Shown here: one piece after another, positions 35,788 to 46,905 of the stretch
How positions within the stretch are numbered: the first letter of the stretch is position 1
Layout: each line of letters opens with the position of its first letter
Assembly: GCF_039523795.1 (NCBI RefSeq)
Contig: NZ_BAAAFZ010000008.1
Coordinates: 248,001-312,000, forward strand
Reading direction: 5' to 3'
DNA length: 64,000 nucleotides
Origin: Craurococcus roseus
GTDB taxonomy: Bacteria; Pseudomonadota; Alphaproteobacteria; Acetobacterales; Acetobacteraceae
Program-made: the position numbers and the translations under genes
Notes under the pieces: generated by a model
What the model was told of the DNA's origin: nothing
The model's input: the letters and a program-made list of their open reading frames with translations, nothing else
Database searches by the model: none

Positions 35788-35922
35788 GGCCCGAACGCAC
35801 AACGGCCGGGCCACGCGCCGTTGCGGGCGCGGCCTGCCCAGCTTAGCTTGCCGCCCTTCACAATGACGTGGCGCCGGTTCCGCAACGGTTACCGCGCGGA
35901 CACGAGGGGGGCTTAACATCCG

Positions 35923-38040
<2,118 letters not shown>

Positions 38041-38053
38041 CCTGTTGAGGGGG

Positions 38054-38084
38054 AAGGGCGGGCCGGAGCGGGGCCCGCCCTTTT
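38054..38084 (+). terminator. Terminator of hppA
   Basis: An 11-bp perfect stem (38054-38064 with 38072-38082), loop GGAGCGG, then TTTT. Starts 14 bases past the stop. Confidence 0.9.
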
Positions 38085-38182
38085 CGCACGCGCCCCGGTT
38101 GCGCTCCGCGCGGGGCGGCGCACATGGACGGCGGGGCAAGGGACCCGCAGCGGTCCCGCCCGGCGGAGGCGAGCGTCCATTC

Positions 38183-38488
38183 ATGTGCAACCTGTACGCG
38201 TCCCAGGAGCCCGAGACCTACGCGCAAGAGACGCGGGCGGTCCGGCTCAATGGCCACTGCACCAGCATCCGGTTGGAAACGGCCTTTTGGGACGTCCTGG
38301 AGGACATCGCGGCGGCGGAAGGGACCACCGTGGCCCGCTTCGCCTCGACGCTTTACGGCGAGGTGCTGGAGCGGCGCGGCGAAGTCGGCAACTTCGCGTC
38401 CCTGCTGCGCGTGGCCTGCACCGTGTGGTTGCGGCAGCAAGACCACGCACGCCGCCGTGAAGCCCCGCGCGAGGCCGCGATAGCATAA
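38183..38488 (+). CDS. Ribbon-helix-helix domain protein
   Basis: 101 residues with TRAVRLNGHCTSIRLETAFW, VLEDIAAAEGTTVARFASTL and NFASLLRVACTVWL, matching the RHH_4 family of putative DNA-binding proteins common in Rhodospirillales. ATG 38183 has GGAGG upstream within range. Single gene; target unknown. Confidence 0.82.
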   Translation: MCNLYASQEPETYAQETRAVRLNGHCTSIRLETAFWDVLEDIAAAEGTTVARFASTLYGEVLERRGEVGNFASLLRVACTVWLRQQDHARRREAPREAAIA

Positions 38489-38494
38489 TACTAC

Positions 38495-38510
38495 CCGCCC
38501 TTCCGGGCGG
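38495..38510 (+). terminator. Possible short terminator
   Basis: CCGCCC-TTCC-GGGCGG hairpin seven bases past the RHH gene stop, followed by CTCCCTACCCTTTC rather than a clean T run. Confidence 0.35.
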
Positions 38511-38597
38511 CTCCCTACCCTTTCAGCCCTGACGGAGCGCCGCCCCTCGGTGACGGCGGACCCGTTCGACCGCCAAAGAGGAAGGGAGCAGCCAGCC

Positions 38598-38993
38598 GTG
38601 GCAAAAGCCATCCACACCATGATCCGCGTCTTGGACGAGGAGCGCTCCTTGCGCTTCTACCGAGCCGCCTTCGGGCTGGAGGTGGCCGACCGCTTCGCCT
38701 TCGACGGCTTCACGCTGCTTTATCTCCGCAACCAAGACGCGGATTTCGAAGTGGAGCTGACGGTCAACCACGACCGCAAGGAGCCCTACGACCTGGGCGA
38801 CGGCTACGGCCATCTCGCGGTGGCGGTGGACGACCTCGAAGCCGAGCACGCGCGCTTCGAGCGCGAAGGGCTGTCGCCCCGGCCGGTCAAGGAAATGGGG
38901 CACGGCGGCAAGCCGCTGGCCAAGTTCTTCTTCGTGCAGGACCCGGACGGCTACCTGATCGAGGTGCTGCAACGGCAGGGCCGCTACCGCTGA
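38598..38993 (+). CDS. Glyoxalase / lactoylglutathione lyase-like
   Basis: 131 residues in a two-module vicinal-oxygen-chelate fold. The metal ligands of glyoxalase I can be matched as H6 (AKAIHTMIRV), Glu in VELTVNHD, His in GYGHLAVAVDD and Glu in YLIEVLQRQ. I used GTG 38598 because GGGAG lies about 12 bases upstream and the protein then starts at the usual point before the first ligand. It would detoxify methylglyoxal with glutathione. Not linked to its neighbours by overlap. Confidence 0.88.
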   Translation: MAKAIHTMIRVLDEERSLRFYRAAFGLEVADRFAFDGFTLLYLRNQDADFEVELTVNHDRKEPYDLGDGYGHLAVAVDDLEAEHARFEREGLSPRPVKEMGHGGKPLAKFFFVQDPDGYLIEVLQRQGRYR

Positions 38994-39031
38994 GCAACGG
39001 CGGAGCGGAAGACACAACGGAGGGGCGTTCG

Positions 39032-39586
39032 ATGAGAGACGTGGACAAGCGCGCCAGGGCGACGCGCAGGGTGTTCCTGCGCGGCGCCGCGGCCGCCGCG
39101 CCGGTGGCGGCCGTGGGGTCGGCCGGGCTGCTGGCCGCCGACGCGGCCTGGGCGCAGGCGGCCGTGAACCTGAAGCCGGGCACCATGGTCGCGCTCGCCA
39201 AGCTGGCGCGCGACATCTTCCCGCACGACAAGGTGCCGGACCGCTTCTACGTCGCCGCCGTGCGGCCCTACGACGGGAAGGCCGGGCCGGACGCCGCGTT
39301 GCGCGCCATGCTGGAGGACGGCGTGGCGAAGCTCGACACGGCGGCGACGGAGCGGTTCGGCGTCCGCGGCGGCTACGTCGCGCTCAACTGGGAGCGGGAC
39401 CGGCTGCCGCTGATCGAGGCGATCACCGGCACGCCCTTCTTCCAGACGCTGCGGAGCGACCTCGTGGTGTCGTTCTACAACCAACCGGAGCTGTGGCCGC
39501 GCTTCGGCTACGAGGGGTCGAGCTTCGAGCACGGCGGCTACCTGGAGCGCGGCTTCAACGACATCGACTGGCTGCCGCAGGCGTAG
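39032..39586 (+). CDS. Tat-exported small subunit of a GMC dehydrogenase
   Basis: 184 residues. RRVFLRGAAAAAPVAAVGSA is a Tat signal, followed by a helical domain (MVALAKLARDIFPHDKVPDRFY) like gluconate 2-dehydrogenase subunit 3. The partner GMC subunit follows after 15 bases and has no signal peptide, so it is likely carried to the periplasm with this subunit. No cytochrome c subunit is present here, so the electron acceptor is unclear. Confidence 0.88.
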   Translation: MRDVDKRARATRRVFLRGAAAAAPVAAVGSAGLLAADAAWAQAAVNLKPGTMVALAKLARDIFPHDKVPDRFYVAAVRPYDGKAGPDAALRAMLEDGVAKLDTAATERFGVRGGYVALNWERDRLPLIEAITGTPFFQTLRSDLVVSFYNQPELWPRFGYEGSSFEHGGYLERGFNDIDWLPQA

Positions 39587-39601
39587 GGGGGCGGGCGCGA
39601 C

Positions 39602-41170
39602 ATGGCCAAGTTCGACCTGGACGACGACGGCGTCGTCGTCATCGTGGGCTCCGGCGCCGGCGGCGGCACGCTCGGCAACGAGCTGGCGCAGAAGGGCGTC
39701 AAGGTGGTGGTGCTGGAGGCGGGCAGCCGCCACGAGACCTCCGATTACATCAACGACGAATGGGCCTCCTTCGCCCAGCTCGCCTGGAAGGACATGCGGA
39801 CGACGTCGGGCTCCTGGCGCGTGGCCCGGGACTTCCCGAACCTGCCGGCCTGGGTGGTGAAGGCGGTGGGCGGCAGCACCGTCCACTGGGCCGGCGCCTC
39901 CATCCGCTTTCAGGAGCACGAATTCCGCGCCCGCACCACCTACGGCGAGCTTTCCGGCGCGCAGCTCATGGACTGGCCGATCACGCTGGCCGACATCGCG
40001 CCCTTCTACGACCGGGCCGAGCTCAAGATGGGCGTCGGCGGGACGCACGGCATCGCGCGGCTGCCGGGCAGCAACAACTTCAAGGTGATGGAGGCCGGGG
40101 CGCGCAAGCTCGGCTACAAGGACATCACCACCGGCAACATGGCCATCAACAGCGAACCGCGTGACGGGCGCACCTCCTGCCGGCAGCTCGGCTTCTGCTT
40201 TCAAGGCTGCAAGATGGGCGCCAAGTGGTCCACCACGTACACCGAGATCCCGGCGGGCGAGGAGACCGGCAACTTGGAGGTCCGGCCGGACTCCATGGCG
40301 CTCCGGATCGAGCACGACGCGCGCGGCAAGGCGACCGGGGTGGTCTACGCCGACGCCCAGGGCAACCACCACCGGCAGAGGGCCAGGGTGGTCTGCGTGG
40401 CTGGCAACTCCATCGAGAGTCCGCGCCTGTTGCTCAACAGCGCGTCCTCCATGTTCCCGGACGGCATGGCCAACTCCTCGGGCCAGGTCGGGCGCAACTA
40501 CCTGCGGCACCTGACCGCGAGCGTCTACGCCGTCTTCGAGAAGCCGGTGCGGATGTACCGCGGCACCACCATGGCCGGGCTGGTCAAGGACGAGAGCCGC
40601 TTCGACCCCTCGCGCGGCTTCGTCGGCGGCTACGAGATGGAGACGCTCTCGCTCGGCCTGCCCTTCATGGCCGCCTTCCTCGACCCCGGTGGCTGGGGGC
40701 GCGGCTTCACCTCGGCGCTCGACAGCTACGACCACATGGCGGGCATGTGGATCGTGGGCGAGGACATGCCGCAGGCGAGCAACCGCATCACCCTCGACCA
40801 GTCCGCCAAGGATCAGTACGGGCTGCCGGTGGCCCACGTCCATTTCGACGACCACCCGAACGACGCCGCCATGCGCGAGCACGGCTACCGCCAGGGCAGC
40901 GCCATCTACGACGCGGTGGGCGCGACGCGGGTGATGCACACCACCGCCTACCCCTCCACGCACAACCTGGGCACCAACCGCATGAGCGCGAACGCCCGGG
41001 ACGGCGTGGTGGACCGGAACGGCAAGGCGCACGACCTGCCGAACCTCTACGTCTCCGACGGCAGCCAGTTCACGACGGGCGCGGCGTGCAACCCGACGCT
41101 GACCATCGTGGCGCTGGCCATCCGGCAGGCCGAGCACCTGGCCGGTCGCATGGCGCGCGGCGAGGTGTAG
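39602..41170 (+). CDS. GMC-family oxidoreductase, large subunit
   Basis: 522 residues. FAD-binding GSGAGGGTLGNELAQKG (residues 16-32) and VVLEAG near the start, GGSTVHWAGAS as the second flavin motif, and a C-terminal block with STHNLGTNRMS and FTTGAACNPTLTIVAL that contains the catalytic His/Asn region. It resembles membrane-bound gluconate/sorbitol-type dehydrogenases, oxidising an alcohol or sugar in the periplasm. Substrate cannot be read. Pairs with the preceding Tat subunit. Confidence 0.93.
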   Translation: MAKFDLDDDGVVVIVGSGAGGGTLGNELAQKGVKVVVLEAGSRHETSDYINDEWASFAQLAWKDMRTTSGSWRVARDFPNLPAWVVKAVGGSTVHWAGASIRFQEHEFRARTTYGELSGAQLMDWPITLADIAPFYDRAELKMGVGGTHGIARLPGSNNFKVMEAGARKLGYKDITTGNMAINSEPRDGRTSCRQLGFCFQGCKMGAKWSTTYTEIPAGEETGNLEVRPDSMALRIEHDARGKATGVVYADAQGNHHRQRARVVCVAGNSIESPRLLLNSASSMFPDGMANSSGQVGRNYLRHLTASVYAVFEKPVRMYRGTTMAGLVKDESRFDPSRGFVGGYEMETLSLGLPFMAAFLDPGGWGRGFTSALDSYDHMAGMWIVGEDMPQASNRITLDQSAKDQYGLPVAHVHFDDHPNDAAMREHGYRQGSAIYDAVGATRVMHTTAYPSTHNLGTNRMSANARDGVVDRNGKAHDLPNLYVSDGSQFTTGAACNPTLTIVALAIRQAEHLAGRMARGEV

Positions 41171-41204
41171 CCCCGCCGGCGCGGGGTGCGCGAGAGGCGG
41201 GAAA

Positions 41205-41226
41205 GGGGCGGGCCGAAGCCCGCCCC
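41205..41226 (-). terminator. Terminator with UUCG loop, adhesin-like gene 1
   Basis: Read on the minus strand: a 9-bp perfect stem GGGGCGGGC closed by the very stable C(UUCG)G tetraloop, then TTTC. It lies about 27 bases past the stop of the large surface protein and between convergent genes, so may serve the GMC gene too. Confidence 0.8.
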
Positions 41227-41252
41227 CGCCTTTCGTCCGTCCGGCCCGGGCG

Positions 41253-44183
41253 TCAGAGAGCCCAATCCAGGTCGTTGCGAGCCTCCTGCGTCATGGAAAA
41301 GTGCAGGGCGACCTCGCCCCGGCCCACGGCGCCCGAGGCGAGGAGGCCCACCCAGAAGTCGAGCCCCGCCGCGTCCGCCCCGCGGCCGGCGCCGTCCCGG
41401 TACAGGCTTTCGACGAACGCCTCGTCCGAGGACGCGCCGTGGCGCGCCCCGAACTCTGCCGAGTCGTCGAACACGTCGCCGAGTGTCCGGAGGTCGATGC
41501 CCTGCCCCAGGAGGTTCGACCAATGGAGCAGCCCCGGCGCGTCCGCCTCGCGGCCGAGCGCGCAGTGGTAGAGGCTGCGCGCCTGGATGCCCTCCACGTC
41601 GGCGACGAACACGCCCGTCGTGGAAGCCTGCATGTGGCCTCTGGCTTCGCCGCTGCCGGCGATGGCGGCCGCGATCTCCGCCCGGGAAAGACCCCCGTCC
41701 AGCGCGTCGGTCCAGAAGCCGCGCTCCGAAGCGTCGCCGCCGCGGCCGAGGAAGGCGGTGTAGAGGCCTTCCACGAACCCGGCGTTCGTCTGCTCCCCGT
41801 GGCGCGCTCCGTACTCCCCGCTGGCGAGGAACATGCGCGCCAAGTCGGCCCGTGACGCGCCGTCTTCCAACGCCTGCCCGGCATGGGCCAAGCCCTCCAC
41901 GTCGCCCCCGCGCCCGAGCAGGCCGAGGTAGAGGCGCGCGAGGAAGGCTTCCGCGGTGCCCGTCCCGATGGACAGGACGCCGTCGGCGAGCCGGACGCTT
42001 TCCACGCCGGCCGGCGGCGCGAAGGAGCCGCCGTCGGCGATCATCCCGGCAAGGTCCGTCGAGGTCCACTCGTCCGCGGCGGAGTCCCGCTCGGTCTCGC
42101 CGCTTTCCGGCGGCGGCAGCATGATGGCGCGCGCGGCGACCACGCCGGTTTCGGCGGACACCGTCTCGGCCGTCCCGTGCCCGTCGGCCCACGTGGCGAC
42201 CACGCGGAGGACGTGCCCCACATCGGCCTGCCCGAATGTGTAGGCGGCGGCCGTGGCGCCGGCGATGGGCGTCCAGGCGTCCCCGTCCGCGCGCTCCCAT
42301 CGCAGCGAGATCGGGCCGATCCCGTCCGCGTCGGCGAGCGGTGAGGTGGAAGCGGCGACCGTCTCGCCTCGCACGGTTCGGCCGGACAAAGCGACCGCGC
42401 CGGTCGGGGCGTCGTTCGCGTTGGCGACCGCGGAGGCCGTCACCAGCGTGAAGCGCTCCACCGCGCCGCCGCCGTCGGTGTAGCTCGCCTCGACCTTGAG
42501 GCGGCCCCCGACATCGGCGTCGCCGGGGGAGTAACTGGCCCCGTCGGCGCCCTGGATGACCGTCCAGCCGCCCTGCCCGTCCTCGCGTGACCAGACGTAG
42601 GCGAAGGCGCCCAGGCCGTCGGCGTCGGTGACGCCTGCGACACTCACCGTGACCGGGCCGTCCTCGGCCGGCGCCCCGCCAGGGCCTGCGAGCAAAGCGG
42701 GCGCGCCCACGGGCGCGTCGTCGGCGTTCTCGACCGCTGCGGTCGCGGCGCTGGCGAAGGTTTCGGGCGTTCCGTTGCCGTCGATGTAGCGGACCACCCC
42801 GCGCACGGCGCGGCCGACCTCGGCTTGCGTGAGGGTGAAGGTTTCATCCGCGGCGCCGGCGATGTCGGTCCAGCCGCCGTTGCCGTCCGCCACCTGCCAT
42901 TTGTAGGTGCCGTCCGCGGCTTGGTAGCCGTCGGCGTCGGTGACGCTGGCCGCAGCGGTTAGGGTCTGGCCCTGCCGGGCCGTGCCGGCGACGAGCACGG
43001 CACCTTGCGGCTCGTCGTTGACGTTCTCGATCAGCGGCGTGCCGCCGGTGGCTGGCGTTTCCCACTGGCCGTGATCGTCTTGGTAGGCCAGCACCGCGCG
43101 TACCGAACGGCCGACTTCGGCCTGGGTCAGGCTGAATGTCGCGGCCGTGGCGCCCGCGATGTCCGTCCAATCCCCGGCGCCGTCGCGCACCTGCCATTGG
43201 TACTCGCGGATCGCGTTCTGCATCCCGTCGGCGTCGGTCACCGTGTCCACCAGGGACAACACCTCGCCCTGCTTGGCCGTGCCGACGACGGCCAAGGCGC
43301 CGCCCGGCTCGTCGTCGACGTTCTCGACCGCGAGGGTCGGCTCGCTTTCCACGGTTCCGGCCGCGCCCAGACCGTCGGTGTAGGACAGCACCGCGCGGAC
43401 CGCGTGGCCCACCTCGGCCTGCGTCAGCGTGAAGGTCGCGCCGTTGGCGCCGGCGATGTCGGCCCAGGCGCCGGGCGAGCTTCCCACCTGCCACTTGTAG
43501 GCCCGTGCGCCGGCAGCGATGCCGTCCTCGTCGGTCACGCCGTCCAGCAGGCTGAGCGTCTGGCCTTGCCGCGCCGAGCCGGTGAGCGTCACGCTGCCAT
43601 TCGGCGCGTCGTTGGTGTCCTCGACCGCCAGGGTCGGGGCGCTGGCGACCGTCTCCGGCGTGCCCTGGTCGTCAATGTAGGACACGACCGCCCGCACCGC
43701 GCGGCCCACCTCGGCCTGCGTCAGGTTGAAGAAGACCTCGGTGGCGCCGGCGATGTCGGTCCAGGCGCCGGGCGCGGTTTCCACCTGCCACCTGTAGCTG
43801 AAGGCGGCGTTCTGCGTGCCGTCGTCGTCGGCCACGGCGTCCACCGCGAACAGGGCCTCACCCTGCCTGGCCGTGCCTACGATCGTGACGTCGCCTTGCG
43901 GCAGATCGTTGACGTTAACGACGTCTTCGCCGTCGCTGGAAGCCGTTTGGCCCTCGCCGAACTGATCTTCGTACAGCACCACGACGCGCAGCGACATGCC
44001 GGCCTCGGCGTCGCTGGGGATGAAGGTTTCCTGCGTGGCACCGGAGATGTCGGTCCAGGTGATCCCGTCGGCGGAGGCTTGCCATCGCTGGCCGATGACG
44101 GCCCATTCCATCGGCGCGTTGGAGTTGTAGCCCAGCGTCGCGTCTTCGGTCGGCACGCCGTCCAGCGTCACATTCCAAGCCAT
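41253..44183 (-). CDS. Large surface/secreted protein, seven Ig-like repeats plus DUF4214 domains
   Basis: 976 residues. Residues 1 to about 680 are seven Ig-like repeats of about 95-100 residues, each with a WxxxxxxxW(T/A)DIAGA core and an LTQAEVG(R/H)-type strand and ending in ...N-D-x-P linkers. A short Pro/Glu linker (LPPPESGETERDS) follows, then four DUF4214 modules (for example YLGLLGRGGDVEGL, YTAFLGRGGDASERGFW), ending RNDLDWAL. No Sec signal is visible, so type I or similar secretion is likely but inferred. GGAGCGG precedes the ATG. A smaller paralog lies directly upstream. Probable adhesin or S-layer-type protein. Confidence 0.85.
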   Translation of the reverse strand: MAWNVTLDGVPTEDATLGYNSNAPMEWAVIGQRWQASADGITWTDISGATQETFIPSDAEAGMSLRVVVLYEDQFGEGQTASSDGEDVVNVNDLPQGDVTIVGTARQGEALFAVDAVADDDGTQNAAFSYRWQVETAPGAWTDIAGATEVFFNLTQAEVGRAVRAVVSYIDDQGTPETVASAPTLAVEDTNDAPNGSVTLTGSARQGQTLSLLDGVTDEDGIAAGARAYKWQVGSSPGAWADIAGANGATFTLTQAEVGHAVRAVLSYTDGLGAAGTVESEPTLAVENVDDEPGGALAVVGTAKQGEVLSLVDTVTDADGMQNAIREYQWQVRDGAGDWTDIAGATAATFSLTQAEVGRSVRAVLAYQDDHGQWETPATGGTPLIENVNDEPQGAVLVAGTARQGQTLTAAASVTDADGYQAADGTYKWQVADGNGGWTDIAGAADETFTLTQAEVGRAVRGVVRYIDGNGTPETFASAATAAVENADDAPVGAPALLAGPGGAPAEDGPVTVSVAGVTDADGLGAFAYVWSREDGQGGWTVIQGADGASYSPGDADVGGRLKVEASYTDGGGAVERFTLVTASAVANANDAPTGAVALSGRTVRGETVAASTSPLADADGIGPISLRWERADGDAWTPIAGATAAAYTFGQADVGHVLRVVATWADGHGTAETVSAETGVVAARAIMLPPPESGETERDSAADEWTSTDLAGMIADGGSFAPPAGVESVRLADGVLSIGTGTAEAFLARLYLGLLGRGGDVEGLAHAGQALEDGASRADLARMFLASGEYGARHGEQTNAGFVEGLYTAFLGRGGDASERGFWTDALDGGLSRAEIAAAIAGSGEARGHMQASTTGVFVADVEGIQARSLYHCALGREADAPGLLHWSNLLGQGIDLRTLGDVFDDSAEFGARHGASSDEAFVESLYRDGAGRGADAAGLDFWVGLLASGAVGRGEVALHFSMTQEARNDLDWAL

Positions 44184-44374
44184 CTAGCTCACCGCTCCAG
44201 ATCACCGGAGGCGGGGGTCGGCCTCCCCTTTGGAGCACGACTTTCCCGCTTCACGCGAAGCATCCGGGAGCCGGGTTACCGCGGAGTATAGAAACCTGCC
44301 TGTTCGTCGCTTTTGGCGACGGTCGGTCACGGCGCGGCGGACCGGAACCGCGAGACGCACAGCCGAAACGCGAC

Positions 44375-44400
44375 GGGGGGCGGGCCGAAGCCCGCCCCCC
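44375..44400 (-). terminator. Terminator with UUCG loop, adhesin-like gene 2
   Basis: 11-bp perfect stem GGGGGGCGGGC with the same C(UUCG)G tetraloop as the hairpin after the neighbouring paralog, 25 bases past the stop. No T run follows, so it may rely on stem strength. Confidence 0.7.
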
Positions 44401-44425
44401 GCGTTCGCTGGTCCAGCCGCGGTTC

Positions 44426-46768
44426 TCAGAGAGGCCAGTCGAGGCCGTTGCGGACTTCCTGCGCCATCGAGAAGACGAGGGCGAGTTCGCCCCGCCCCAT
44501 CTGGCCGGACTCGAGGAAGCCGGTCCAGTAATCCAGCCCCGCCGCGTCGGCCTGCCGGCCCATGCCGGTTTGGTACAGGCTCTCGACGAACGCCCCGTCC
44601 GTCGAAGCGCCGTGGCGCGCGTTGAACTCGGCCGACTCGTCGAACTGGTCGCCGAGGGTACGCAGGGCGATGCCTTGCTCCAGCACATTCGACCAGTGGA
44701 GCAGGCCCGGGGCGTCCGCCTCGCGGCCCAGGGAGCAGTTGTAAAGGCTGCGGGCGTAGATGCTTTCCACGTCGGCGACGAACACGCCCGTCGTGGAAGC
44801 CTGCAGGTGGCTCCCGGATTCCGCGCTGCCCGCGATGCTGGAAGCGACGCCGGCCCGGGAAACGCCCCCGTCCAGCGCGTCGGTCCAGAAGCCGCGCTCC
44901 GAAGCGTCGCCGGCACGGCCGAGGAAGGCGGTGTAGAGGCCCTGCACGAACTCGGCGTCCGTTTGGTCCCCCACGCGCGCCTTGTACTCGGCGCTGGAAA
45001 GGAACACGTCCGCCAGGACGGCCTTCGGGAAGCCGTCCCGCGCCGCCTCACCCGTGAAGGCGAGGCCTTCCACGTCGCCTTCGCGCCCGAGCAGGCCGAG
45101 GTAGAGGCGTGCCACGAACGCCTCCGTCGTGCCCGTCCCGAAGGACAGGACGCCGTCGGCGAGTTGGACGCTTTCGACGCCGACCGGCGGGGCGAAGGTG
45201 CCCCCCTCCGCGATCATCCTGGCGAGGTCCGTCGAGGTCCACTCGTCCGCAGCGGCGTTTTCCCGCGTCTCGCCCGGCTCCGGCGGCGGCAGTTCGATGG
45301 CCTTGCCGGCGGCGGCGACCGCGCCGGTTTCGGCGACCACCTTCTCGTCGGTCCCGTGCCCGTCGGTCCAGGTGGCGACGGCGCGCAGGACGAGCCCGAC
45401 GTCGGCCTCCGCGGGCGTGTAGGCCGCAGCGGTGGCGCCGGCGATGGGCGCCCAGCCGCCGTTGCTGTCCGCGCGCTCCCATTGCAGCGAGATCGGGCCG
45501 ATCCCGTCCGCGTCGGCGAGCGACTCCGTGGACGCGGTTATCGCCTGGCCGCGCACGGCTTGGCCGGAGAGCGCGATCGCGCCGGTCGGGGCGTCGTTCA
45601 CGTTGCCGACCGCGGCGGCCGTCTCCGCCGTGACGACTTCCTTCGCGCCGCCGCCGTCGGTGTAGCTCGCCTCGACCTTGAGCTTGGCGCCGACGTCGGC
45701 GTCGCCGGGTGTGTAGCTCGCCCCGGTGGCGCCCGCGATGGGGCTCCAGGTGCCGTTCGCGCCTTCCCGCGACCAAGCGTAGGTGAAGGTGCCCACGCCG
45801 TCGGCGTCCTTCACGGCCGTGACGTCCACCGTGATGGCGGCGTTCTCAACCGGCGCGTTGCCGGAGCCGTAACCCAGCACGGGCACGCCCGTGGGCGCGC
45901 TGTTGCCGGCGGCGGCGACGGGCGCGGACGGCGTGCCCAGGACGGTCTCGGCCTTGCCGTCGCCGTCGGTGAAGCTCACCACGGCGCGCAGCGGACGGCC
46001 TAGCTGGGCCTCCGTCAGGGTGAAAGGCTGGTTCCCCGAGGCGCCTTCGAGGGGGACCCAATCGCCGTTCGCGTTCTGCACCTGCCACTGGTAGGAGCGG
46101 CCGTCCGGCGCGATGCCGTCGTCGTCGTACACGAGGTCGGCCATGTTGACGGTTTGGCCCACCTTGAGCGTGCCTTCGACCGTCAGGCTGCCGCCTGGCG
46201 CGATGTTGGCTTCCGCGATGTTCGCAATGGCGTTGCTGTTGACCGACTCCGGGGTGCCCTTGTCGTCGGTGAAGCTCACCACCGCCCGCACCGACTTGCC
46301 CACCGTGGCCTGCGTAAGGGTGAAGGTCGAGTCCGTGGCGCCGTCGATCTTGGTCCATGTGTCGGGCGCGGTCTGCACCTCCCACTGGTAGGTACGGCCG
46401 CCCGTGGTGCCGTCGGCGTCGCTCACGAGGTCCGCCGAGGTGAGCGTCTCGCCCTGCGTCGCCGTGCCGGTGATGGTGAAGGTGCCGGTCGGCAGGTCGT
46501 TCAAGTTGGCGACCACGGCCGCGTCGCTCGTCGCGGTGGACGGGGTGCCGCCCTCATCGATCTGCACGACCACGCGCAGTGACTTGCCGGCTTCGTCGTC
46601 GCCCGGGGTGAAGGTCGGGGCCGTGGCGCCCGGGATGGGGGTCCACACGGTTCCGTTGGTGGAACTCTCCCACACCTGGGAGGTGGCGACACTCGCCGGG
46701 GGATCCAAAGTGTAGCTCAGTGCTGCGTCTTCGGTGGGGGTGCCGCTGAGGACTACGTTGGTGGCCAT
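44426..46768 (-). CDS. Large surface/secreted protein, five Ig-like repeats plus DUF4214 domains
   Basis: 780 residues from ATG 46766-46768, where MATNVVLSGTPTEDA aligns with the paralog's MAWNVTLDGVPTEDA; the upstream extension of the frame does not align. Five Ig-like repeats, then a linker (LPPPEPGETRENA) and four DUF4214 modules ending RNGLDWPL. Relative to the paralog, two internal repeats are absent, while the last two repeats, linker and C-terminal part are highly similar. GGAG is 11 bases upstream. Likely exported by the same route and binding or scaffolding at the surface. Confidence 0.85.
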   Translation of the reverse strand: MATNVVLSGTPTEDAALSYTLDPPASVATSQVWESSTNGTVWTPIPGATAPTFTPGDDEAGKSLRVVVQIDEGGTPSTATSDAAVVANLNDLPTGTFTITGTATQGETLTSADLVSDADGTTGGRTYQWEVQTAPDTWTKIDGATDSTFTLTQATVGKSVRAVVSFTDDKGTPESVNSNAIANIAEANIAPGGSLTVEGTLKVGQTVNMADLVYDDDGIAPDGRSYQWQVQNANGDWVPLEGASGNQPFTLTEAQLGRPLRAVVSFTDGDGKAETVLGTPSAPVAAAGNSAPTGVPVLGYGSGNAPVENAAITVDVTAVKDADGVGTFTYAWSREGANGTWSPIAGATGASYTPGDADVGAKLKVEASYTDGGGAKEVVTAETAAAVGNVNDAPTGAIALSGQAVRGQAITASTESLADADGIGPISLQWERADSNGGWAPIAGATAAAYTPAEADVGLVLRAVATWTDGHGTDEKVVAETGAVAAAGKAIELPPPEPGETRENAAADEWTSTDLARMIAEGGTFAPPVGVESVQLADGVLSFGTGTTEAFVARLYLGLLGREGDVEGLAFTGEAARDGFPKAVLADVFLSSAEYKARVGDQTDAEFVQGLYTAFLGRAGDASERGFWTDALDGGVSRAGVASSIAGSAESGSHLQASTTGVFVADVESIYARSLYNCSLGREADAPGLLHWSNVLEQGIALRTLGDQFDESAEFNARHGASTDGAFVESLYQTGMGRQADAAGLDYWTGFLESGQMGRGELALVFSMAQEVRNGLDWPL

Positions 46769-46905
46769 GCGATTGACTGCTCCAGGTCGTCGCGGACGGA
46801 GGCTGCGCCCCCTTTTGGAGTGCTTGCCTGCGGACGCCTCACGGACCCTCGCCGCCATCACTTACCAGAAAGTTGCTGGTCGCGCGATGAGCGCAACTGC
46901 TGGCT

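Noticed and set aside
43005..44291. Long plus-strand frames opposite the Ig-repeat genes
   Set aside because: Periodic, His/Val/Arg-rich content is the antisense of the repeats.
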